Source of the DNA: an uncultured Clostridia bacterium
Lineage (GTDB): Bacteria > Bacillota > Clostridia > TANB77 > CAG-508
Assembly: GCA_934167835.1 (NCBI GenBank)
Contig: CAKPLZ010000012.1
Span: 1 to 20,559 of the forward strand
Direction: 5' to 3'
DNA: 20,559 nucleotides
Each line of letters opens with the position of its first letter. Within the stretch, counting starts at the first letter, position 1. Under the pieces are notes generated by a model that saw only the letters and a list, made by a program, of their open reading frames with translations, ran no database searches and had not been told where the DNA came from. Shown piece after piece: positions 1-7,408 of this stretch. The position numbers were made by a program, and so were the translations under genes.

Positions 1-51
1 AGTATCTCCTGTTTTTGCAGCTATTGCTGCGATTAATTCAGCTTTGTTCAT
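1..51 (-). CDS. hup: HU-family DNA-binding protein, N-terminal 17 codons only
   Basis: The reverse strand from base 51 reads MNKAELIAAIAAKTGDT, the near-invariant opening of bacterial HU (the helix that starts the HU dimerisation domain). The rest lies outside the window. HU is a small histone-like dimer that bends DNA without sequence specificity. The start is fixed by a strong AGGAGGT at 60-66, eight bases upstream. It lies 150 bases downstream of the flippase gene on the same strand. In clostridia an hup gene commonly sits in the mazG-hup-rqcP-yabP-yabQ neighbourhood next to a SpoVB/MurJ-type flippase, which fits here, although mazG is not between them. I saw no convincing promoter or terminator in the 52-202 gap. 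Identity rests on 17 residues but these are very characteristic. Confidence 0.85.
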   Translation of the reverse strand, partial: MNKAELIAAIAAKTGDT

Positions 52-202
52 TTAAAACTACCTCCTATAAAGTTTGTTATTAATGTAGAATAGTGTCTAC
101 TACATAGATAATTCGCCACATTTAGCTAAAATCCTTCTTTTTTTTATTCATGTTTTTATGATTTTTTTATTTGAATCTCAAATTTTTGTTTTGTGTGAAT
201 TG

Positions 203-1825
203 CTAAATCCAGCTATTTTTCTGGTTTTTAGGTCTTTTTGCTTTATATACTTTGTTTCCAAATGGAAGCATATAAATTTCTTCTTTTGATAATATTTTCA
301 AAATAAAAATGCTAATTATATATATTATTCCGCCAATTAAAAACGAAAATATTAGTTTTAAATTCGAGCTTTCAAGTATTGGCAGTTTTTCATATATATT
401 CCATGCACAAAATGTCATAATAAACGTAGCAATTAGTGGTTTTACTACAAATTTTATAGCCGTAATTTTTAGTCCCGTATATTTTATTAGATAACAATAA
501 CTAATTGCAAACACAAACATATTGCTAATTATGCTTGAAATTATGGCACCATTAATTCCCAAACTTTGGATAGGCAATAATATTAAATTAAAAATGAATT
601 TGATTATTACTCCTATTCCAATTGCAATAGCAGGTTCCTTAACTCTTTTTAATCCTTGTAAAACTCCACCTATAGTTTGTGTAATTGCCACAAAAGTGAT
701 GCTTAAGGCTGATAATTTTAGCATATCCTTTCCTAAATAAGCATTTGGAAATAGCAATTTAAGTATTGGTTCTGCAAACACTAGAAAAAATGCAGTACAT
801 GGTAAACTTATTAAAATTGTTGCCAATATTGAAAATTTTATTCTTTTATTTGCTTTATCCATTTCATTTTTTGCTTTTGCAGCTGATATGCTTGGAATTA
901 AAGATATAGCAAAAGCAATGTTAAATGAATATGGCAAAATTATTAATCCCTCTACTTTACCTGATAAAATACCATATTGAAATTTTGCCTCTTCTGATGC
1001 CATAAATCTGCTTATTGTGTTTACTACCGTAAATGCATCAATTGATTTATTTGCTGCAGCAAGAAGTGATGTTAGAGCTATTGGAATTGTTAATTCTAAT
1101 ATATTCTTTGCAATTTTGCCAATTCTTTCTCTATTACTATCTGATGATGAAACAACCTCTTTCCAAATTTCTCTTTTGTTCTTTATGTACAAAACATACA
1201 AATATGCAAAGCTAAAAAAAGTTGCGGCAGTGCTTGCAATTGCTGCTCCTGATACCATAACACTTGTGTTATTTTCTGATATTCTATCAAATGCTTCCAC
1301 AAAAATTATGGTTAAAATTGTTTTAAAGACCTGTTCTAAGCTTTGCGAATTTGCTGTTATATTAATTTTTTCTCTTCCATTGAAGTATCCTCTAAGAACA
1401 GATAAAACAGCCACAATAAAAACTGATGGTGCAAGCGCCATAATTGTAAACTCTGATTCTGGAATTCCTAGATATTCATTTGCAATTACCTTTGCGTAAA
1501 AGAACAATATTGCTGTGCCAATAAAGCCAATTAGTCCAAATATAAATATTGCAACTTTAAAAATTCGGTATGCTCCTTTATTATCCCCAACTGCAACTTT
1601 GCTTGAAATCATCTGAGAAATTGCATTTGGAACCCCTATTGAGGAAATTGCTAAAAACAGTGTATAAATTTGAAATCCAGCTGAAAAAATAGCATTTCCT
1701 GTATCTCCAAATCCATGCTTATTTGTAAGATATATTTTATATACCAAACCAACAATTTTTATTAAAATTTGAGACGCCATTAGTATCATTACACCCTGCA
1801 TAAAGGTTTGTTTATTGTTTTTCAA
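203..1825 (-). CDS. murJ: MurJ/SpoVB-family lipid II flippase (YtgP/YabM-like), TTG start
   Basis: Polytopic inner-membrane protein of the MVF/MATE-like MurJ-SpoVB family, which flips undecaprenyl-linked peptidoglycan precursors outward. The N-terminal block (ILIKIVGLVYKIYLTNK, then FQIYTLFLAISSIGVPNAIS) and the pore-side LRGYFNGRE segment match the Firmicutes YtgP/YabM/SpoVB type; about 14 hydrophobic segments follow one another to the C-terminus. The frame stays open to a TTG at 1912 (569 aa) with no ribosome site. I chose the TTG at 1825 because GGAGGA lies at 1832-1837, seven bases before it, giving 540 aa, close to the usual family length of about 540, and beginning MKNNKQTFMQG just before the first membrane helix. 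It is divergent from the VirD4-like gene across 1826-1964. Whether it serves vegetative MurJ function or sporulation cortex synthesis cannot be told from sequence. Confidence 0.88.
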   Translation of the reverse strand: MKNNKQTFMQGVMILMASQILIKIVGLVYKIYLTNKHGFGDTGNAIFSAGFQIYTLFLAISSIGVPNAISQMISSKVAVGDNKGAYRIFKVAIFIFGLIGFIGTAILFFYAKVIANEYLGIPESEFTIMALAPSVFIVAVLSVLRGYFNGREKINITANSQSLEQVFKTILTIIFVEAFDRISENNTSVMVSGAAIASTAATFFSFAYLYVLYIKNKREIWKEVVSSSDSNRERIGKIAKNILELTIPIALTSLLAAANKSIDAFTVVNTISRFMASEEAKFQYGILSGKVEGLIILPYSFNIAFAISLIPSISAAKAKNEMDKANKRIKFSILATILISLPCTAFFLVFAEPILKLLFPNAYLGKDMLKLSALSITFVAITQTIGGVLQGLKRVKEPAIAIGIGVIIKFIFNLILLPIQSLGINGAIISSIISNMFVFAISYCYLIKYTGLKITAIKFVVKPLIATFIMTFCAWNIYEKLPILESSNLKLIFSFLIGGIIYIISIFILKILSKEEIYMLPFGNKVYKAKRPKNQKNSWI

Positions 1826-1964
1826 AAAAAGTCCTCCAATTCCTTGTTTATGTTGTAATTTTATGGCAGATTTTACAATAAAATTACTAAAAAGACTTGT
1901 TTTTTTTTGCAATTTATAGGATAATATATATGTATGTTTAGATTATGAATTGGGGGAATTAGTT

Positions 1965-4289
1965 GTGAAATTATTAGACAAATTTTTGCGTGTTTTAAAA
2001 ACTGATAGAAACACATTTTTTACATATATTTTTACTTTACTAACAGCATACATTTTAGTAGATAGAATAGTAGAACTTATACTTTTATGTTTTACTGGAA
2101 TGTCAATAAATTATTGGGGACCTATAAAATACACTTTAGCATTTATGTGCCCAGCTTTAGCTTTTGGATTTTCATATCCATCAAAATTTGCTAAATCTGA
2201 TAAATTAAAATTATCATTTTTCTATACATTCTGGGTTGCATTTTACATTATAGGTATATCAATGGTTATTCAATGGATTAACAGATTAGAATGGATAAGC
2301 GTAATGGCTATGCCAAATGCTAATGCCTTTTTAGCAGACTTCTCTGTTGCAACAAGAAGAGCTTTATCTATGACACCTATTTATATCCTTATAATGACAT
2401 TTTATAAATTGTTCTTCTGGTTATACAAAATTATAAATGATCCAGTATTCCCAAGCACATATAAAGAATCTATCCTTGATTTCCCTGGTATAGATATTAC
2501 AAGTGCTCCAGAAAGCACAGGACCTTATAGTTTTGAAACAAGTATATGTAAAGATAGAACAACTGGTAAACCTGTTAAAATACTAGAAAAATATAGATTT
2601 TCAACAACATTAATTCTTGGGCCTTCAGGAATTGGTAAAACAGCTTTTGTTATTACACCTATGATTGCACGTGACTTTGAAAAGAAATTTTTCTTACATG
2701 AAGCTTCTAAAGAGTTAGGTTATAATGCGTTAAAGAGTGGCCTTGCAACACTTGATTGCCCTTATGATAAAGACTATTTAAACGAAAACTTTAAGCTTGA
2801 TATGTTAACACCAATGCCAAGGCGTGAAAAAGAATACAAAAATTACATGAAAAAATTGATTTATGCAACAGCATTAGATGGTTCACCAGTTTACAAAAAC
2901 TTAGGTTTATCATATTTAACTGCTGATTATGATGAAATCAAAGAAGTAAAAGGTTTAGCAGATAACTTTGGAATTAAAGCACATGTAATTAACCCTCTTG
3001 ACCCTAACTCACCTGGTTTAAATCCATTTACATTACCTACTCCAGCACTTGCAGGTTTAATGATTTCGTTAGTTTTAAGAACATTATATGATGCTTCAAG
3101 TTCTACTGCTGAACTTGTTTATATGAAAGATTTAGCTTACCAAGCTATTCAAAATATATGTATCTTCTTAGGTGTGTTATATCCTAGAGAACATAATGGA
3201 GACTTACCAAACCTTGAAGATTTATTACATTGTTTAACAAATTTTGACTTAGTTGAAGAAATGTGCGAGAAGATGAAGAAAGATCCAGAACTTGCTATAA
3301 CCTATGAATTTCAAATAGCATATTTTGAACAACACTTTTATAAAACTTCTACTGGACGTAAAGACATGGAAAGATATGTACACTTTGCAGTTGCCCAACT
3401 TGAAGAATTATTAAGAGCAGGCTCTGTACGTGATATTATTTGTAAGAGACGTGGAAATTTAAATCTAGTTGATGTACTAAAAAATGGTGAAGTTGTACTA
3501 ATGTGTACAAGACCTACTGATATAGGTGGTGTCCCAAGCCAAGGATTTGGTAGATTCTTCTTAGTATTAATGATGTGCGCAACTGAAGGAAGACCAGGAA
3601 CAGAAAGAGATAGAATTCCTCATTTCCTATATGTAGATGATTTTGATGAATACTCATGTGGATTAATTATGGATACATTCACTAAATTTAGGAAATTTAA
3701 AGTTGGAACAATTTTCGCAACAACAAACCTTTCAAAATTAGGTGGTACAGGCAGTGACTTCATGCAAACACTTTCATCAAATTCACCAACAAAAATTACA
3801 TTTGGTAACTGTACTCCTGAAGACTATGCATGGTGGGAACAAGAATTTGGTAAAAGACGTGAGTGGAAGGTTGACAACTCATATTCAAGAGCAGATGGTG
3901 CTTATGGTGAAAAATTAGGAAATGTAAATTGGGAATGGGTTGACCACATGAAAGTAGCCAAAATGCAAGGTTTAAAATTCAAAGCATGTATCTATAAGAC
4001 TAAAGACAAAAAAGGCAAAAATGTTGTAAACTTTGCAACCGTTGATTTTGTTGAATCAAAGTACAAAGAAGCTCATACTCCAAAATTCTACAACTTCGAT
4101 AAATTTAACACAGGTGGTGCAACACACGAAGAATCAAAGAAACCTAGAAAACAACACTTCGCACCAAACAACATAGATTTTGATGACACAGAAACAGATC
4201 CAGTACAAATTGATACTTCAGATTCTTCTGTTCTATTCAACAATGAGGATGCTGTAAGCTTTAACTTAAATAATAAAAATAAGCAATAA
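1965..4289 (+). CDS. VirD4/TraG-like type IV coupling ATPase, orphan
   Basis: 774 aa membrane-anchored ATPase of the VirD4/TraG/TrwB group, which in conjugation delivers DNA-protein substrates to a type IV secretion channel. Seen: about four hydrophobic segments in the first 165 residues; Walker A GPSGIGKT at residues 219-226; Walker B-like FLYVDDFDEY at 554-563; then the family-typical block GTIFATTNLSKLGG and ITFGNCTPEDYAWWEQEFG, and a hydrophilic, Asp-rich tail (DFDDTETD) ending in an Asn/Lys-rich stretch. Start: the frame opens at a TTG at 1950, but GGGGGA at 1952-1957 precedes a GTG at 1965 with good spacing, so I use GTG. No relaxase, VirB4, VirB6 or integrase gene is near; the only partner candidate is the convergent winged-helix gene. 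The promoter was not identified with confidence in 1826-1964. It could also be a non-conjugative HerA/FtsK-superfamily DNA pump. Confidence 0.8.
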   Translation: MKLLDKFLRVLKTDRNTFFTYIFTLLTAYILVDRIVELILLCFTGMSINYWGPIKYTLAFMCPALAFGFSYPSKFAKSDKLKLSFFYTFWVAFYIIGISMVIQWINRLEWISVMAMPNANAFLADFSVATRRALSMTPIYILIMTFYKLFFWLYKIINDPVFPSTYKESILDFPGIDITSAPESTGPYSFETSICKDRTTGKPVKILEKYRFSTTLILGPSGIGKTAFVITPMIARDFEKKFFLHEASKELGYNALKSGLATLDCPYDKDYLNENFKLDMLTPMPRREKEYKNYMKKLIYATALDGSPVYKNLGLSYLTADYDEIKEVKGLADNFGIKAHVINPLDPNSPGLNPFTLPTPALAGLMISLVLRTLYDASSSTAELVYMKDLAYQAIQNICIFLGVLYPREHNGDLPNLEDLLHCLTNFDLVEEMCEKMKKDPELAITYEFQIAYFEQHFYKTSTGRKDMERYVHFAVAQLEELLRAGSVRDIICKRRGNLNLVDVLKNGEVVLMCTRPTDIGGVPSQGFGRFFLVLMMCATEGRPGTERDRIPHFLYVDDFDEYSCGLIMDTFTKFRKFKVGTIFATTNLSKLGGTGSDFMQTLSSNSPTKITFGNCTPEDYAWWEQEFGKRREWKVDNSYSRADGAYGEKLGNVNWEWVDHMKVAKMQGLKFKACIYKTKDKKGKNVVNFATVDFVESKYKEAHTPKFYNFDKFNTGGATHEESKKPRKQHFAPNNIDFDDTETDPVQIDTSDSSVLFNNEDAVSFNLNNKNKQ

Positions 4290-4297
4290 AAAATATA

Positions 4298-4325
4298 CCC
4301 CCTAAAGTTTAGGGGGATTTTTTTA
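4298..4325. terminator. Bidirectional rho-independent terminator between convergent genes
   Basis: Perfect inverted repeat CCCCCTAAA (4298-4306) and TTTAGGGGG (4308-4316), folding as a 7-8 bp stem with a 3-5 base loop. It is followed by a T run on the plus strand (4318-4324) and preceded by an A-rich stretch that becomes a U run on the minus strand. It can therefore end both the VirD4-like transcript and the winged-helix transcript, whose stop codon (4323-4325) touches it. Confidence 0.9.
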
Positions 4326-5258
4326 TTCCAATATCTTCATCTTCAACTCTTGAAGCTTATATTTGCCGGTTTCCTCATCTAATACAAATTCTGTTAACGA
4401 ATCTGCTAGGCTTGGGTTGTTTTGTTTTAGGTCTGTTGTGAACCATATTTTTGTGTTTGATATTTCTAGTTTATTTTGAACTATTAGTTTGAAGGTTTCA
4501 ATTGTGTGTTTGTCATCTTCACATAGTAAAACTAGTCCAGGTTTTGTTGCAAAGCCTGAGTCGTGTGGGACAAAGTTTTCGAAGAAATCTTTTAGGAGTC
4601 TTACACGATCTATTAGTTTTTTCTCCCAGTCTTCTTCTCTTCTTACTGCTTCGAATAATATTTCAGCTGATTTTCCTGCTTTTGATACTTTTATTCCTGC
4701 ATGCATTTTAAATGTTTTTCCTATTTGTTTTGCATTTAAAACTGGTTTTACTGTATAACTATCAAAAGCTTTAACTTTTCTTAAATATGAAATTATAACT
4801 TGATTTCCTGCTAGTCTTTTCTTTATCATAGCTACTGGTTTTGTGTTATCTGTTGGTTGCCATTTGCAGTCAATTCCTCTTGAATTTAAAAGGTATTTTC
4901 CCATTTTTTCTAAACTATATATCCTATATATTCCATTTCCATCCTCTGCTGTAAAATAATATCTTGTAAGGATTTTTGTTTTTATTAATTGTTCTAATTT
5001 ATTATTCAACTTGTCTTGGCTCTTTGCATCAATTCCTCTAGCTTCTAGTATTTGATATATTTGCCTTGATGTAATGAATTCAAATTCGTTAACTATTTCT
5101 AATATTTTGAAATGTATATCTGTGATATGTCCTATATTTATTTTATTTATTATTTGGTTAATTGAAACATATCCATCTTTTCCATCAAATGTTTTTATTT
5201 CTCCTTCTCTCATTGCAAATGGAGATATGTTAGTTTTTATTTCTTCATCTAATACCAT
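4323..5258 (-). CDS. Winged-helix protein resembling the replication-relaxation family
   Basis: 311 aa soluble protein. Residues about 40-125 form a clear winged-helix DNA-binding region: a first helix around HFKILEIVNEFEFITSRQIYQIL, a second helix pair ending in LEQLIKTKILTRYY, and a wing followed by YRIYSLEKMGKYLL. This pattern is that of the replication-relaxation (Replic_Relax, PF13814) proteins of plasmids and conjugative elements. The C-terminal half (about 180-290) has alternating strands and helices, with ILFEAVRREEDWEKKLIDRV then PGLVLLCEDDKHTIETF, consistent with the endonuclease-like fold proposed for that family, but the usual catalytic PD is not evident. ATG start with AGGAG seven bases upstream. 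It has its own strong promoter (5288-5316) inside the end of rluB and converges on the VirD4-like gene, its probable functional partner (inference). It could alternatively be a transcription factor. Confidence 0.6.
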   Translation of the reverse strand: MVLDEEIKTNISPFAMREGEIKTFDGKDGYVSINQIINKINIGHITDIHFKILEIVNEFEFITSRQIYQILEARGIDAKSQDKLNNKLEQLIKTKILTRYYFTAEDGNGIYRIYSLEKMGKYLLNSRGIDCKWQPTDNTKPVAMIKKRLAGNQVIISYLRKVKAFDSYTVKPVLNAKQIGKTFKMHAGIKVSKAGKSAEILFEAVRREEDWEKKLIDRVRLLKDFFENFVPHDSGFATKPGLVLLCEDDKHTIETFKLIVQNKLEISNTKIWFTTDLKQNNPSLADSLTEFVLDEETGKYKLQELKMKILE

Positions 5259-5287
5259 AAGATTTCTCCTTTCATTCCAATACCTAT

Positions 5288-5316
5288 ATTATATCAATTT
5301 CCTAGTAATTCGTCAA
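5288..5316 (-). promoter_or_regulatory. Sigma-A-type promoter for the winged-helix gene
   Basis: On the reverse strand TTGACG (5311-5316) is followed by a 17-base spacer and a perfect TATAAT (5288-5293). It sits 30 bases upstream of the winged-helix start, and the -35 box overlaps the rluB stop codon (5313-5315). Transcription can therefore start independently of the upstream envelope operon, and no terminator separates the two, so read-through is also possible. Confidence 0.88.
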
Positions 5317-6014
5317 CTTCGCTTTGTTTTAGGTATCTCCAGGTTCCGAAGTTTTAAGTCTTTAACTCCAATATTTCCAATTTTACTTCTGTGCAGTGCA
5401 AGGACTTTTCTCCCAATTGCCTCACACATTCTTCTTACTTGCCTATTTTTTCCTTCATGAATAGTTATTTCTAATCTAGATTTATTAAACTCTTCATCAG
5501 TTTTTAATATTTTGACTTTTGCTTTTTTTGTTACATAATCTCCAATATCTACACCATTTTCTAGAGCCAATACGTCTTCTTTTGTTACTATTCCTTTGAT
5601 TGTTACTGTATATGTTTTAGTTATTTCATGTTTTGGATGCGTAATTTTATATACAAAATCCCCATCATCTGTCAAAATTAATGCTCCTGATGTATACATG
5701 TCTAACCTGCCTACTGGAACTAGTCTTTTATTTGTTTTTACAAGGTCTAGAACTGTTGGTCTATCAAATTGGTCTTTTACTGTTGTTACATAGTCAATTG
5801 GCTTATTTAGAAGAATATATGTATGTTCTTTAGCTTTTTTTGAAACTAATTTTCCATCAAACTCAACTTTATCATTTTCTGGATTTACCTTTATGCCTTG
5901 AGTTGTAACTGTTTTTCCATTTAGTTTTACTCTTCCTTGTTCTATATACTCTTCACATTTTCTTCTTGATGCTATTCCCTCTTCTGCTAAATATTTTTGT
6001 AATCTTTCTTCCAT
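5313..6014 (-). CDS. rluB: RluB/RsuA-family pseudouridine synthase
   Basis: 233 aa. An S4 RNA-binding domain occupies residues 1-60 (MEERLQKYLAEEGIASRRKCEEYI, then GRVKLNG), followed by the RsuA/RluB/E/F catalytic domain with the signature VGRLDMYTSGALILTDDGDF; Asp105 is the expected catalytic nucleophile. GKNRQVRRMCEAIG near residue 200 is the second family signature. It isomerises a uridine in rRNA, most likely 23S position 2605-type as in B. subtilis RluB, although subfamily members are hard to separate. The frame opens at a TTG five codons earlier, but that TTG-AAA-GGA run itself supplies the AAGGA site for the ATG at 6014, so I use the ATG. It lies 16 bases downstream of rluD as the last gene of the ftsE transcription unit. 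Confidence 0.9.
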   Translation of the reverse strand: MEERLQKYLAEEGIASRRKCEEYIEQGRVKLNGKTVTTQGIKVNPENDKVEFDGKLVSKKAKEHTYILLNKPIDYVTTVKDQFDRPTVLDLVKTNKRLVPVGRLDMYTSGALILTDDGDFVYKITHPKHEITKTYTVTIKGIVTKEDVLALENGVDIGDYVTKKAKVKILKTDEEFNKSRLEITIHEGKNRQVRRMCEAIGRKVLALHRSKIGNIGVKDLKLRNLEIPKTKRS

Positions 6015-6030
6015 TTTAAATCCTTTCAAA

Positions 6031-6939
6031 TTATTTACTTTGTTTTTCTAGTATTTGAAGAACTTTTGTAAAATACTCTGGTAATGGAGCTTCAAAAGTC
6101 ACTTCCTTATTGGTTGTTGGGTGTTTAAAAGTCAATTTTGCTGCATGTAGCATTTGCCCTTCAACGCCAAATGGATTTTTACCATTTGAATATACCATAT
6201 CTCCTACTATTGGATACCCTATTTCTGATAAATGAACTCTTATTTGGTGAGTTCTTCCTGTTTCTATTTTTACTTCTAATAAAGTATATCCATTATATCT
6301 TTCTAATACTTTAAAATGAGATATTGCTTCTTTTCCTGTTTTAGTTACTGCCATTTTTTTTCTATCTTTTGTGCTTCTGCCTATTGGCATATTAATTGTT
6401 GCTTCATTTTCTTTTACGCAGCCTCTTACTAAAGCAATATATGTTTTTTGAACTTTGCGGTTCTGTATTTGCTCACTTAAATTAATATGAGCCAAGTCGT
6501 TTTTCGCAATAATTACAAGACCGGATGTATCTTTATCTATTCTATGAACAATTCCAGGTCTAATTTTTCCACCAATTCCAGATAAACTGCCCTTACATTT
6601 TGCCATTACTGCATTTGCAAGTGTACCATCTGGATTTCCGTTTCCTGGGTGTACTACAATTCCTTTTTCTTTATTTATTATAATTATATCATCATCTTCA
6701 TAAATAATATCTAAAGGCATTTCTTGTGGTTTTAGAGTAATTTCCTCTTGTGGAATTTCTTCTTCTATAGAAATTATGTCATTTATGCTTGTTTTGTATG
6801 ATGGTTTGGATTGTTTTCCATTTACTAATATTTTCCCTGTTTTTATCATTCTTTGTATAGCTTCTCTAGATAAAGCAGTATTTATGTTGCTTACTGCTTT
6901 ATCTAGTCTATTTATTTCATTTACTTTGTATTCCTTCAT
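6031..6939 (-). CDS. rluD: RluA/RluD-family 23S rRNA pseudouridine synthase
   Basis: 302 aa. It has an N-terminal S4-like RNA-binding segment (LDKAVSNINTALSREAIQRMIKTGKILVNG) and the RluA-family catalytic domain: the VHPGNGNPDGTLANA block, the PGIVHRIDKDTSGLVIIAK signature with catalytic Asp135, ISHFKVLERYNGYTLLEVKIETGRTHQIRVHL and a late GQMLHAA. This order is the RluD/YlyB type. The ATG at 6939 has AGGAG seven bases upstream, inside the lspA coding region, so the two genes overlap by 23 bases and are probably translationally coupled. The lspA-rluD pair (lspA-ylyB in Bacillus) is a widely conserved arrangement in Firmicutes, which strengthens both calls. The precise rRNA target is inferred from the family only. 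Confidence 0.92.
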   Translation of the reverse strand: MKEYKVNEINRLDKAVSNINTALSREAIQRMIKTGKILVNGKQSKPSYKTSINDIISIEEEIPQEEITLKPQEMPLDIIYEDDDIIIINKEKGIVVHPGNGNPDGTLANAVMAKCKGSLSGIGGKIRPGIVHRIDKDTSGLVIIAKNDLAHINLSEQIQNRKVQKTYIALVRGCVKENEATINMPIGRSTKDRKKMAVTKTGKEAISHFKVLERYNGYTLLEVKIETGRTHQIRVHLSEIGYPIVGDMVYSNGKNPFGVEGQMLHAAKLTFKHPTTNKEVTFEAPLPEYFTKVLQILEKQSK

Positions 6940-7405
6940 TCATGTTCTCCTGACTTTTTATTGTATTTATTAATATCATTGTAAATACTATGATAACTCC
7001 TATAACGATTAAGATATCTGCAAAATTAAATACTGGAAATTCAAATACTTTATTTATATCAATATAATCAATTACATATCCTCTAAAAACTCTATCTATT
7101 AGGTTTCCAAATCCTCCTGCAATGATTAGTGTTAATCCTAGTTTTGTTTTATTGCTTATTGGATATTTTTTGGTTAGCAGAATTTTGGTTACAACAAATA
7201 TAACTACTAAATCAACTCCTATTAAAAATAGTCTGTAATACAATATACCAAATGCTGCACCTAAATTTTGTACAAGCATAATTGATAATACATTTGGTAT
7301 AATTTCAAAGGTTTGTCCTATTTCGCCTAAATTTCTAATTACTAGTAGCTTTATAAGTTGGTCTATTATTACTAATATAATAATTATACAAATATTTTTC
7401 TTCAT
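6917..7405 (-). CDS. lspA: Lipoprotein signal peptidase (signal peptidase II)
   Basis: 162 aa, four transmembrane segments. It removes the signal peptide of prolipoproteins after lipidation of the +1 cysteine. Conserved family blocks are all present: IIDQLIKLLV at the N-terminus, VQNLGAAFGIL, GGFGNLIDRVFRGYVIDYIDI and FPVFNFADILI. The catalytic aspartates should be Asp113 (VIDYID) and Asp130 (NFAD). The ATG start lies three bases after the stop of the upstream membrane gene and uses an AAAGGA within that gene's last codons, so translation is probably coupled. It overlaps rluD by 23 bases. Nothing unusual in length or motif content. Confidence 0.97.
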   Translation of the reverse strand: MKKNICIIIILVIIDQLIKLLVIRNLGEIGQTFEIIPNVLSIMLVQNLGAAFGILYYRLFLIGVDLVVIFVVTKILLTKKYPISNKTKLGLTLIIAGGFGNLIDRVFRGYVIDYIDINKVFEFPVFNFADILIVIGVIIVFTMILINTIKSQENMNEGIQSK

Positions 7406-7408
7406 TTA

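Noticed and set aside
84..104. Imperfect inverted repeat (TGTAGAATAGTGTCTACTACA) upstream of hup as a possible operator
   Set aside because: Arms pair over only five bases, no known operator matches, and the region is AT-rich enough for such repeats by chance.
165..190. Possible hairpin ATTTGA-ATC-TCAAAT as a terminator after the flippase gene
   Set aside because: It is a weak all-A/T stem, and on the coding strand it is followed by A residues rather than U, so it does not fit an intrinsic terminator.
1017..1499. 160-residue plus-strand frame within the flippase gene
   Set aside because: It is antisense to a strongly conserved membrane protein; its hydrophobic composition is the expected mirror of that gene, and it has no ribosome site I could recognise.
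1890..1950. Promoters in the divergent flippase/VirD4-like gap (TTGCAA box, TAATAT box)
   Set aside because: No pair of boxes had both a good match and a 16-18 base spacing on either strand; left unannotated.
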